Notes under the pieces: generated by a model
Databases searched by the model: none
The model's input: the letters and a program-made list of their open reading frames with translations, nothing else
What the model was told of the DNA's origin: nothing
DNA from: Pseudomonas capsici
Lineage (GTDB): Bacteria; Pseudomonadota; Gammaproteobacteria; Pseudomonadales; Pseudomonadaceae
Assembly: GCF_017165765.1 (NCBI RefSeq)
Contig: NZ_JAFGZD010000021.1
Span: 33,821 to 97,820 of the forward strand
DNA length: 64,000 nucleotides
Direction: 5' to 3'
Shown: positions 45,861 through 54,338 of the stretch, piece by piece
Numbering within the stretch: the first letter of the stretch is position 1
How the letters are laid out: each line of letters begins with the position of its first letter
Position numbers and translations under genes: made by a program

Positions 45861-45891
45861 CCGACCAGCCCCTGACAAGGGGGCTGGTCGG
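45861..45891 (+). terminator. Strong hairpin between purD and retS
   Basis: CCGACCAGCCCC at 45861-45872 pairs perfectly with GGGGCTGGTCGG at 45880-45891. It lies six bases past the purD stop and 55 before the retS start. There is no T-tract. Confidence 0.65.
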
Positions 45892-45945
45892 TTGCTCCGG
45901 CACTGCGCACTGTTATCAGGCATTCACTCAGGAAGGGATATCAAC

Positions 45946-48735
45946 GTGCGCTGGCTCAGGATTGCCATAGTTTCAACAGCTGGACTACTGTTCTTGCTCT
46001 TCATGCTTTCGGCCAGGGCCGAACATGGCGCAGGCTGGTCCACTCTGCTCGATGAACAGGCAAGCCTGCAGTTGAACGATATCCGTTCGGCCCGCTACCA
46101 GAACCAGTTCAGTCCCATCGACCTGGAGCGGGTCACGGCAGCCGACCGCAACAGCGCGTTATGGCTGCACTATCGGGTTCCTCCTACCCGACACGAACAA
46201 CTGATACGCATCTTCGCCCCGGATCTGGCCAGCGGAGACCTGTACATCATCGAAGGCGAAAAGCTGGTCGATCACCTGCGTACCGGCAACGATGTGCCCA
46301 AGCAGGACCAGCGCCTGCCCTCCAACGATTTCCTGCTGCCCGTCCCGCAAAGCGATGTACCGCTGGACTTGTACCTGCGTCTCGTCTCGACCCAGAAACT
46401 GCGTCCCAACATCACGCTGCAACCGGCAATAGCCAGTGCGGCTGACGAGCGCGAACCCTTTCTGTTCGGCCTGCTGTTCGGCGCGCTGATCATGCTGATC
46501 ACACAGAACATCACGCGCTACTGGCATACGAAATCACGCAGCAACCTGTGGCTGGCGGCCTGTGAAACCCTGCTGGCACTCAGCGCATTCCTGCTGCTCA
46601 ACCTGATGGACATGGCCAAGACCTGGCATATCGCGCAAACGCCGGGGGCCCACGTTGCCCTGCTGCTCGCCGCCGTGGCCGGTCTGTTTTATACCTACTG
46701 CTTTTTCGTGCATCGAGGCATCAAGGTACTCGACCGCCTGATGCAGATCGATGCCGTGCTCATGGGCAGCGGCGTGCTGCTGGTACTGCTTTTCGACAGC
46801 GTGCCCCTCAACGTCATGACCTTCCTGCTGGTGTCCCTGACCACGCTGAGCATCCTGACGGTCTCGGTCTGGCACTGGCAGAAAGGCTACCGGCCGGCGC
46901 GCATGTTCGTGGTCTCGATGATCCTCTTCAACCTTGGCTATCTGGTGATCGTGCCGGGTCTGCTGTGGCTGAGTCTGATTCCGCCACAGTGGCTGATCCT
47001 CGCCCTGCTGGGTGTCTTCTGTATCTGCGGCCTGCTGATGAGCGTCGCTCTCAACGAACGTTCGCGCAGCATTACCGAAGACAAGTTCAGCCTGAGCCGC
47101 GATCAGGCCGCCAGCACGGCGGAAGTCAACGCCAAGGCCGAGTTCCTGGCCAAGATCAGTCACGAAATCCGTACCCCCATGAACGGGGTGCTCGGCATGA
47201 CCGAGCTGCTGCTGGACACTCCGCTGTCGGTCAAGCAGCGCGACTATGTGGAAACCATCCACAGTGCGGGCAACGAACTGCTGACGCTCATCAACGAGAT
47301 TCTCGATATCTCCAAGCTCGAATCGGGACAGATCGAACTCGATGATGTGCAATTCGATATCAGCGCCCTGATCGAGGACTGCCTCAACATATTCCGCGCC
47401 AAGGCCGAGCAGCAGAATGTCGAACTGATCAGCCTGATCCATCCGCAGGTGCCGCGGGTCATAAGTGGTGACCCGACACGTCTGCGCCAGACGCTGCTGA
47501 GCCTGCTGGAAAACGCCCTGAAGAAAACCGAAGAAGGCGAAATCCTGCTGGCGGTCGCGCTTGACTCCAAACCCGGCAAGCATCGCGTGCGCATCTCGGT
47601 ACAGGACAGCGGCATGCCGTTGTCTGCCGAGGAACGCGATGCACTGATGCACACCGAACTGCACAGCAAGCATTTCCTGACCAGCAACAAGCTCGGCGGC
47701 CATCTGGGCCTGGTCATCGCACGCCGCCTGACAGAGTTGATGGATGGCGAGTTCGGTATCCAGAACGGCCATACTCAGGGCACCACACTCTGGCTGAGCC
47801 TGCCGCTGGATTCGAAACTGCTGGAGCAGCCGACCACCGATCTGGATGGCCCGCTCAAGGATGCTCGCGTACTGGTGGTGGATGACAACGACACCTGCCG
47901 CAAGGTGCTGGTGCAGCAGTGCAGCGCCTGGGGCCTGAACGTCAGCGCCGTGCCATCCGGCAAGGAAGCGCTGGCGTTGCTGCGCACCAAGGCGCACTTG
48001 CGCGATTATTTCGATGTCGTGCTGCTCGATCAGAACATGCCCGGCATGAGCGGCATGCAACTGGCCGCCAAGATCAAGGAAGACCCGAGCCTCAATCACG
48101 ACATCCTGCTGATCATGCTCACCGGCATCAGCAATGCGCCCAGCAAGATCATCGCCCGCAATGCCGGTATCAAACGCATTCTGGCCAAGCCGGTGGCCGG
48201 CTATACACTCAAGACCACGCTGGCAGACGAACTGACGCAACTGAACAAGGGCGTCGTTCCACTCTCATCGCAACCGGCATTGAACACACCGGTCAGCGTG
48301 CCCGGCGACTTCCGTATTCTGGTGGCCGAAGACAACACCATATCGACCAAGGTCATTCGCGGCATGCTCGGCAAGCTCAACCTGCGCCCCGATACCGCCA
48401 GCAACGGTGAAGAAGCGCTGCGGGCCATGAAGGCACAGCGTTACGATCTGGTACTGATGGACTGTGAAATGCCGATCCTCGATGGCTTCTCGGCCACCGA
48501 ACAACTGCGGGCCTGGGAAGTGGGCAACCAGCGGGTACGCACTCCGGTGGTGGCTCTGACAGCGCACATTCTGACCGAACACAAGGATCGCGCCCGTCAG
48601 GCGGGTATGGATGGGCACATGGCAAAACCCATCGAATTGTCGCAGTTGAGGGAACTGATCGAGTACTGGGTCGAACAGCGTGAGGCAAACCGCACTCTGG
48701 CGTCCAATGGCAACCTTTACCAGCAGAACCGATGA
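45946..48735 (+). CDS. retS: Hybrid sensor kinase RetS
   Basis: A 929-residue hybrid kinase: signal/anchor helix, periplasmic 7TMR-DISMED2 sensor (about 30-175), seven-helix 7TMR-DISM (185-390), HisKA with His406 in KISHEIRTPMNG, HATPase, and two receivers (Asp695 in VLLDQNMPG; Asp839 in LMDCEMP). The ATPase boxes are altered: DSGMPL replaces the usual DxGxG and GGHLGL the GTGLGL. RetS binds and inhibits GacS, repressing biofilm and type VI traits. GTG at 45946 follows GGAAGGGA by seven bases. The fis-purH-purD-retS order supports orthology. Confidence 0.92.
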   Translation: MRWLRIAIVSTAGLLFLLFMLSARAEHGAGWSTLLDEQASLQLNDIRSARYQNQFSPIDLERVTAADRNSALWLHYRVPPTRHEQLIRIFAPDLASGDLYIIEGEKLVDHLRTGNDVPKQDQRLPSNDFLLPVPQSDVPLDLYLRLVSTQKLRPNITLQPAIASAADEREPFLFGLLFGALIMLITQNITRYWHTKSRSNLWLAACETLLALSAFLLLNLMDMAKTWHIAQTPGAHVALLLAAVAGLFYTYCFFVHRGIKVLDRLMQIDAVLMGSGVLLVLLFDSVPLNVMTFLLVSLTTLSILTVSVWHWQKGYRPARMFVVSMILFNLGYLVIVPGLLWLSLIPPQWLILALLGVFCICGLLMSVALNERSRSITEDKFSLSRDQAASTAEVNAKAEFLAKISHEIRTPMNGVLGMTELLLDTPLSVKQRDYVETIHSAGNELLTLINEILDISKLESGQIELDDVQFDISALIEDCLNIFRAKAEQQNVELISLIHPQVPRVISGDPTRLRQTLLSLLENALKKTEEGEILLAVALDSKPGKHRVRISVQDSGMPLSAEERDALMHTELHSKHFLTSNKLGGHLGLVIARRLTELMDGEFGIQNGHTQGTTLWLSLPLDSKLLEQPTTDLDGPLKDARVLVVDDNDTCRKVLVQQCSAWGLNVSAVPSGKEALALLRTKAHLRDYFDVVLLDQNMPGMSGMQLAAKIKEDPSLNHDILLIMLTGISNAPSKIIARNAGIKRILAKPVAGYTLKTTLADELTQLNKGVVPLSSQPALNTPVSVPGDFRILVAEDNTISTKVIRGMLGKLNLRPDTASNGEEALRAMKAQRYDLVLMDCEMPILDGFSATEQLRAWEVGNQRVRTPVVALTAHILTEHKDRARQAGMDGHMAKPIELSQLRELIEYWVEQREANRTLASNGNLYQQNR

Positions 48736-48773
48736 GCCACAACAAAGCCGCCTCTCCCAAGTGAGCCAAGATC

Positions 48774-49370
48774 ATGCTGCATGTGCTGTTCAGTGTTTAT
48801 CTGAAGATGCTGGTGCTCTATAGCCCTTTTTTCGTACTTTCCTGCTTTATCAGCCTGACCCGTGGCCACTCACGCAAGGAGCAGCGGCGTCTGGCCTGGA
48901 AAGTCGCGCTGGCGACGCTGATTTCCAGCGTGCTGCTCTATCTGTTCGGCCGGGTGATCTTCGATGTCTTCGGCATTACCGTGGACGCCTTCCGGATTGG
49001 CGCAGGCAGTGTGCTGTTCATTTCGGCACTGGGCATGGCACAAGGTAAATCGGCGGTACAGACCGATAACATTCAGCAGGATGTCACCATCGTTCCCCTG
49101 ACCATACCGATCACCGTCGGCCCGGGGACCATCGGCGCACTGCTGGTCATGGGAGTCAGCCAGCCTCACTGGGATGACAAGCTCACCGCCATACTGAGCA
49201 TTGCCCTGGCCAGCTTCAGCGTGGGTGTCGTTCTGTACCTGTCCGACCGGATCGAGCGCATTCTGGGCGACCAGGGACTGCAGATCGTCAGCCGCCTGAT
49301 GGGACTGTTCGTCTGCGCCCTGGCAGCGCAAATCATTTTCACCGGAGTCAAAGGCTATCTGGTGCCATGA
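48774..49370 (+). CDS. MarC-family membrane protein
   Basis: A 198-residue polytopic protein with about six hydrophobic helices and MarC-family features (FRIGAGSVLFISALGMAQG; VPLTIPITVGPGTIGALLVMG). Despite its name the family is not shown to confer drug resistance and its role is unknown. It starts 38 bases after retS and its stop abuts the end of the convergent unknown operon. Confidence 0.88.
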   Translation: MLHVLFSVYLKMLVLYSPFFVLSCFISLTRGHSRKEQRRLAWKVALATLISSVLLYLFGRVIFDVFGITVDAFRIGAGSVLFISALGMAQGKSAVQTDNIQQDVTIVPLTIPITVGPGTIGALLVMGVSQPHWDDKLTAILSIALASFSVGVVLYLSDRIERILGDQGLQIVSRLMGLFVCALAAQIIFTGVKGYLVP

Positions 49371-50009
49371 CTAGATGTGCGCACTTCTTATGATTGCCTG
49401 CGCCTTGCCACTCAGATAACCGAGAACCCTGTCACGGTGAGCTTCGTAGGCAACGGAATCGAAAACATAGCTGCCGCCCTTGAAGTAGAGAATCAGGCGA
49501 TTACTGCCCTGCGCTGCATGGGTGTCGCTGGTCAGGTGCAGGCTGCAAAGCATGATACGCACCTCATTGGGACGAGTCCTCTCACAAGGGGCAACCTGAA
49601 AGCTGGCTAGACGCTTGCGACTGATATCCCCCTCGAAAAAGGCCTCAGCCTTCTCATGAACGCCCATTGCCTGGAATGAGCGCTGTACCAGACCGGAAAG
49701 CCGTCCGTAATCCGGCTCCCCGAGAATGGCGAATGTCGCCTGCTGCAGATCCTCCATGTCCATCAGCAGCAGCGAGTCCTTGATGATCCTGTTCTTGCAG
49801 ACAAGCCCCAGCTTTTCCAGACGATTGCGGTAATAGTGCATCCAGCTGGACCACTGCCCCAGAAAGTCATATTGCTCGCTGGCAAACAATTGGGAATACA
49901 GCAGGATATTCTGCACATCCGTCTTTTCCTGCATCGACAGACCGGGAAAAAAGGCCACCATACTGTCGATATTTCCCAGATATGCAGCTTTGATATCAGT
50001 CAGGCTCAT
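49371..50009 (-). CDS. Unknown-family protein, fourth gene of the paralogous operon (member D)
   Basis: A 212-residue soluble protein, no signal peptide. It shares with its three upstream neighbours a motif DVQNILLYSQLFAS (residues 31-44), a following W-x-x-Y-x-x-x-L-x-x-LG region, FQVAPC at 137-142, and a C-terminal helix YEAHRDRVLGYLSGKAQAII (188-207). The start at 50009 follows AAAAGGAAAAC; an upstream extension is unsupported. It is 34 bases downstream of member C. No catalytic motif is visible and I do not recognise the family. Confidence 0.75.
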   Translation of the reverse strand: MSLTDIKAAYLGNIDSMVAFFPGLSMQEKTDVQNILLYSQLFASEQYDFLGQWSSWMHYYRNRLEKLGLVCKNRIIKDSLLLMDMEDLQQATFAILGEPDYGRLSGLVQRSFQAMGVHEKAEAFFEGDISRKRLASFQVAPCERTRPNEVRIMLCSLHLTSDTHAAQGSNRLILYFKGGSYVFDSVAYEAHRDRVLGYLSGKAQAIIRSAHI

Positions 50010-50043
50010 TGTGTTTTCCTTTTCATCGAGCCATTCGGTTGCA

Positions 50044-50682
50044 TCACAACCGAATGATTTCCTGCTTCGCCTCCCTGGACAAAGCATCCTGAACCATTGA
50101 ACGCAAAGGCGCATAAGCCTCAGGTTCGAACCGAAATGCAGTGCCGCTGTAGTGCACCGTCATTTCACCGCCGAGCATCTGCCATAAATACAGGGATGGT
50201 CTCAGGGCTACTGTTCTCATCTGCAGGCAGCACACCAGGATATTGATGTTGCCGTTGGCGTCCCTCTCGCACGGTACGACCTGAAACAGCTCGGAACGTC
50301 CGGAGGTACCCCATAAGTTGAAATAGGTCTGGGCAAGCTCACTGTTCATGAGTGTGTCGAATGCGTTCACCAACGACTGACGCAGAGAGGGTGAGGCTGC
50401 GACATCGAGAAAGGCAGGTCGGCGACTCAAGTCCCGCAGCCCATGAATTTTCAGGGTATTTCTCACGACTCTGCCGAACTGCCGTCCTCCCGTCGAGGCA
50501 ATGGAGCGTTGATACTCATCCAGCCAGACCCAGCCGCGAAGCGTGTGTGGATACCTGGCGTCCGCACGCAATTGCGCGTATAGCAGGCAATCGAGAATGT
50601 CACTTTTCAGCCCGTCCTCGACCTGCTTGCCGAAGGTCACCAGATGACGCCCCATCAGCAGGCAACTATCGTGATAAGACAT
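50044..50682 (-). CDS. Unknown-family protein, third gene of the paralogous operon (member C)
   Basis: A 212-residue soluble protein. Shared motifs: DILDCLLYAQLRAD (28-41), WLDEYQRSIASTGGRQFG, FQVVPC at 133-138 and a C-terminal helix YAPLRSMVQDALSREAKQEI (190-209). Closest in plan and length to member D. An AAAAGGGGAAC ribosome-binding site precedes the ATG, and its start overlaps the end of member B by 17 bases, so the two are translated from one message. Function unknown. Confidence 0.75.
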   Translation of the reverse strand: MSYHDSCLLMGRHLVTFGKQVEDGLKSDILDCLLYAQLRADARYPHTLRGWVWLDEYQRSIASTGGRQFGRVVRNTLKIHGLRDLSRRPAFLDVAASPSLRQSLVNAFDTLMNSELAQTYFNLWGTSGRSELFQVVPCERDANGNINILVCCLQMRTVALRPSLYLWQMLGGEMTVHYSGTAFRFEPEAYAPLRSMVQDALSREAKQEIIRL

Positions 50683-51409
50683 CGCGTTCCCCTTTTAACG
50701 GCTCGATGAACAGAGGGCGTTTTTCCTTGAGGGCCACATCGAAGCGTTCGCGGAACTGTGAGTAGATGACGTCGACAAGGCGCATCGAGTAGAAATCGAG
50801 TGCGACATTGCCAACTACCTGGAGCGGGTCGATGGGCTCGAACAGATACGCTGGCGTCAACGCTTGCAGCGTCGTGAAATGAATCTGCACCAGCACCATC
50901 TCGTCGCCTGCCGGCCCGACAAAAGCAAGCTGCAAGGCGACTCTGGTGGCTACGGATTTCGGTACTGCATCCAGTGCACCGGGCACGATTTCCACCCCAT
51001 GCTGATCAACCGACAGCGTCTGCGCTGCCAACAGTTCGATCGCTCTCTGCTCCGGCCGCTGCGCATAGCACTGACGGGCAGCCATCTCGGCCTTGTCGAC
51101 CGATACCTGCGGAACAAGTAAGGTCTTCGCCGACCTTATCCAGTCCCACAACGTAGACCCCGGCCCGCCCGCAGGACGCTGACTGAAACCTTCATGCGTG
51201 TTCAATACCCAGCCGAAACGCAGGGCAGCAGCCAGCCATACTTGTTTCCAGCTTTCGAAATCAACATGTTTTTCCGGGTGTTTTCTGGACGCTGCAAGTT
51301 GTGCGTATAACAGGGAGTCCAGCACATCATGTGTCTGAACAACATGGCAGGTATCAAAGAAAAGCAAACACCCGCCACTGACAATGGGATGACAAGGCTC
51401 AATCTTCAT
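50666..51409 (-). CDS. Unknown-family protein, second gene of the paralogous operon (member B)
   Basis: A 247-residue protein, the most diverged member. It keeps HDVLDSLLYAQLAAS (27-41) and the W-x-x-x-W-x-x-A-x-x-x-x-GW region, but the Phe-Cys strand becomes VEIVPG (139-144) and the C-terminal helix is only loosely similar. A short hydrophobic patch (GGCLLFFDT) lies near the N-terminus but is too short for a signal. The start at 51409 follows AAAAGGAAG. It lies 53 bases after member A. Confidence 0.72.
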   Translation of the reverse strand: MKIEPCHPIVSGGCLLFFDTCHVVQTHDVLDSLLYAQLAASRKHPEKHVDFESWKQVWLAAALRFGWVLNTHEGFSQRPAGGPGSTLWDWIRSAKTLLVPQVSVDKAEMAARQCYAQRPEQRAIELLAAQTLSVDQHGVEIVPGALDAVPKSVATRVALQLAFVGPAGDEMVLVQIHFTTLQALTPAYLFEPIDPLQVVGNVALDFYSMRLVDVIYSQFRERFDVALKEKRPLFIEPLKGERDVLSR

Positions 51410-51462
51410 GAACACTTCCTTTTCATTCAAAGATTGGAGGCGACAAGCGCCTCCGCGAGCAC

Positions 51463-52275
51463 TCAGATTTCGTACTCTTCAATTGCATCTTTGGCGTTAT
51501 TACCCAGACGCTCCCGAACAAGTTCACGATGACGCTGGTAGACCGTAGAGTTAAGAACCAGATTGTTCTGACCTTGATAAGTACTGACGTCCGAGTTGTT
51601 CCATTCCCAGAACAGCACATTCGTAACATTGATTTCGGTATTGAAACTGACCGCCCCCAATGCCACGTTTACAAAACCATCCGACGACTCGCTACAGGCA
51701 GCAATGCGGAAACTGCCGCCCTTGTGAGTCTTGCTTTGATGCTCAAACAACCTCAGCGGCTTGTCCTTGGCCTTGAGCGCAGCAATCGCATCCCCCGCGA
51801 CCTTGAGCATCGCAGCAGAGGCAGGCCCCGGCAGCGCGGCGGCGGCGATGGCCGAACCAATGATTTCCAGCCCGACCTGATCCATGGTGAAACTCTGCCT
51901 GGTCGTGCGATACCTGGCATAACTCCAGTTGACGGAAAGCCAGCCGAGCTTGGCCAGAACTTCGTTGTACTTGCCATACCAGAGCTGGGTCTGGGATTCA
52001 GGGTTGAATGCCTTGTTCGCAACCAGCGTGGCGAACAGGAAGGAGTCCATGACATCTTCCTTGTTCTGCCGGGAAACACCTTCGGTAAAGGCAACAACAC
52101 TTCCCCCGACTACCGCCCCCTTTGGCGCGACCGGAACAACTGGCTGATCCCCCGACCTCAGGCGGGCACTCATGGCTTCGGTATGCTCGGCCAATGAATG
52201 CGTGCAGCTGGCAAGTTCACAATTCTCGATGTAGTTCAGGCTTGCGGTATCGTCTATTACTGTTTCTGTTTTCAT
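51463..52275 (-). CDS. Unknown-family protein, first and longest gene of the paralogous operon (member A)
   Basis: A 270-residue protein. An extra N-terminal region (1-70, Cys at 19 and 24) precedes the shared motif DVMDSFLFATLVAN (74-87) and a WYGKYNEVLAKLGW helix. Unique here is an Ala/Gly-rich hydrophobic stretch (about 135-167, with AIAAAALPG), possibly a membrane-active hairpin. The C-terminal part has FRIAAC (189-194), a beta-rich section with NVLFWEWNN, and the helix YQRHRELVRERLGNNAKDAI (246-265). AAAGGAT lies ahead of the ATG. Function unknown. Confidence 0.75.
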   Translation of the reverse strand: MKTETVIDDTASLNYIENCELASCTHSLAEHTEAMSARLRSGDQPVVPVAPKGAVVGGSVVAFTEGVSRQNKEDVMDSFLFATLVANKAFNPESQTQLWYGKYNEVLAKLGWLSVNWSYARYRTTRQSFTMDQVGLEIIGSAIAAAALPGPASAAMLKVAGDAIAALKAKDKPLRLFEHQSKTHKGGSFRIAACSESSDGFVNVALGAVSFNTEINVTNVLFWEWNNSDVSTYQGQNNLVLNSTVYQRHRELVRERLGNNAKDAIEEYEI

Positions 52276-52634
52276 TTCGCTTAATCCTTTAAATGTTCAT
52301 GTCCTCGTGGACAGAAACAAGACTAGCGAAATTGAAAAGAAGCAACGACCCGTTAAATGCGATCCAAAATCAATCCATTATTGATCTCATCAGCTTTCGA
52401 TAAATCGATCCGCCCGCAGACCCGAAGAATGCAAAACAAGAATTTTCTTGAAAATACAATGGCTTTTAACACGTGCTTACAAGAGAAAAGAAACGGACTA
52501 CATGAAATGTATGTCCGCACTTTTCAGATTCATAAAGACTGCGGGAAAAATATCCGGTCTTATTGCGACTCAATACAGTCAGAGTCAGGACTTTTCCCAC
52601 AGCATCAAACTCGGCATCAGACACATATCGCTCA
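52276..52634. other. AT-richer promoter region of the four-gene operon
   Basis: 359 bp with no supported gene, visibly richer in A and T than its surroundings. Two inverted repeats, ATCAAT-N5-ATTGAT at 52369-52385 and TCGAT-AA-ATCGA at 52397-52408, are operator candidates about 100-130 bp from the member A start. No strong terminator closes the upstream cobalamin operon, which points the same way. Confidence 0.5.
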
Positions 52635-54338
52635 TTATTTCGCCGGTTTCGCTCCATACCAGCGCGGCGTATACACCCAGTTCCCGCCCTCACGGCGAGG
52701 AAAAATGCAGGTCGTGGACGAGCCGACAAGCACCATGGTGCGCATATCCACCTGTTCGGGCGTCAGTTCGCCCAGGGTAATGACACGCAAGGTCTGACCG
52801 GGACGACCGATATCACGCCCCAGAGTCACGGGCGTTTCGGGTGTGCGGTGCTGGCGCACGATCTCCAGGGCACGGCCCAGTTGCCAGGGGCGGGAACGCG
52901 AAATGGGGTTGTAGAAAGCCAGCGCCAGATCGGCCTGCGAAGCCAGGTCCAGACGCTTTTCGATCACATCCCAGGGCTTGAGGTTGTCCGACAGCGACAT
53001 GACACAGAAGTCATGCCCCAGAGGCGCACCCGCCTGAGCGGCCGTGGCCAGAGAAGCGGAAACTCCCGGCAGGATTTCCAGTTCAACAGCATGCCAGCGC
53101 GGGTCCGTGGATTCATGCAACGCTTCCAGCACAGCCGAAGCCATGGCAAACACCCCCGGATCACCGGACGACACCACCACCACCGACCGACCCTGGGCCG
53201 CCAGTTCGAATGCATGACGGGCACGCAGCATTTCTTCACGATTGTCAGTGCAATGCAGCACCTGATCGGCACGGAACGGCCCGGCCATGCGCACATAGGT
53301 CTCATAGCCCAGCACATCGTTGGCACGTGCCAGTTCGGCCTTGACCGCAGGCACCATGAATTCGGCAGCCCCCGGCCCCAGACCAATCACCGCCAACCGT
53401 CCGCGCCCGCGACCGATCTGCTGAACATCCAGTGGCTGGCGGGCAACCGCAATCGCCATGCCCTCTCCCACACCGATCGGTGGCAGCAGTTGCGGCACGG
53501 CATGCCGGGCCATGTCGCTGGCGGCTTCGGCTTTGGCAAAACGTACCGGAACCCCCAGGTCGGCGGCAGCCTGATGCAAGTCGGCATCGGCCATCTGCTC
53601 ATCACCCGCCAGCAGGCAGGCCAGCGATTGCAGGGCAATTCTGGCAGAGTGCAGGCCCGCCCGGATTTTCTCGGCCAGTCCGGGGCCGGTTTCGCTGACG
53701 GCAACCAGCACGCAGCGCGAGTAAATCAGCAACTCGTTGCTCGCGGCCTCACGCTCGGCACATCCCACATGAATCGCCAGATCGGCATGCGGGTCTTCCG
53801 GCAACTGCGCCTGAGCCAGCCAGGGCGCGGCACCTTCGATACGCACCCGCTCGCCGGAAAGCAGATCGGAAACGAAGCGCTTGCCCAGCTCCAGATCACC
53901 CAGGGCATAACCACTGGGCGGATTGAGCAGGCAGGTACCGAAACGCAGTTCACCACTGGTGGTGATTGCAGGTGCAACACCAAGGCCAGCGGCAATTTCA
54001 CGGGCCATGACATTGACCCCACCCAGCCCGCCCAGCAGCGGCACGACGGCGCTGCCATCCTCGGCTACGGCCAGCACGGCGGGTTCGGCGCCCTTCTCGA
54101 GCAGCAGCGGCGCCAGGGTACGGATCACGATACCGGCAGCACACAAGGCAATGATCGGCGTGTTCTGTTGATAAAACTGGCGCAGAGTCGCGCCAAACTC
54201 GGTGTAGGTGCTGTCCGCCCCCTGCACCCGCTCGGCCAGGCCGTGAATCAGTGCATCCGGGTAAAGTTGCTGGATGCGTCGCGCAGTAGCCAGGCTGCCA
54301 TTGCCCAGAATCACAATGGCTGGAATATTCTGGACCAT
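52635..54338 (-). CDS. cobJ: CbiG-CobJ fusion: precorrin-3B C17-methyltransferase
   Basis: A 567-residue fusion. Residues about 1-310 form a CbiG-like part (N domain: CAAGIVIRTLAPLLLEKGAEPAVLAVAEDG, GGVNVMAREIA; C domain: EREAASNELL). Residues about 320-567 are a corrin methyltransferase (LAVIGLGPGAAEFMVPAVKAEL; VVVVSSGDPGVFAMA) for ring contraction at C17. ATG at 54338 overlaps the cobI stop (TGATG); a GTG at 54350 is possible. Last gene of the cobGHIJ operon. Confidence 0.92.
   Translation of the reverse strand: MVQNIPAIVILGNGSLATARRIQQLYPDALIHGLAERVQGADSTYTEFGATLRQFYQQNTPIIALCAAGIVIRTLAPLLLEKGAEPAVLAVAEDGSAVVPLLGGLGGVNVMAREIAAGLGVAPAITTSGELRFGTCLLNPPSGYALGDLELGKRFVSDLLSGERVRIEGAAPWLAQAQLPEDPHADLAIHVGCAEREAASNELLIYSRCVLVAVSETGPGLAEKIRAGLHSARIALQSLACLLAGDEQMADADLHQAAADLGVPVRFAKAEAASDMARHAVPQLLPPIGVGEGMAIAVARQPLDVQQIGRGRGRLAVIGLGPGAAEFMVPAVKAELARANDVLGYETYVRMAGPFRADQVLHCTDNREEMLRARHAFELAAQGRSVVVVSSGDPGVFAMASAVLEALHESTDPRWHAVELEILPGVSASLATAAQAGAPLGHDFCVMSLSDNLKPWDVIEKRLDLASQADLALAFYNPISRSRPWQLGRALEIVRQHRTPETPVTLGRDIGRPGQTLRVITLGELTPEQVDMRTMVLVGSSTTCIFPRREGGNWVYTPRWYGAKPAK

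Noticed and set aside
52357..52797. Plus-strand open frame in the region before the unknown operon
   Set aside because: It runs into cobJ on the other strand, has no ribosome-binding site and a random-looking composition.
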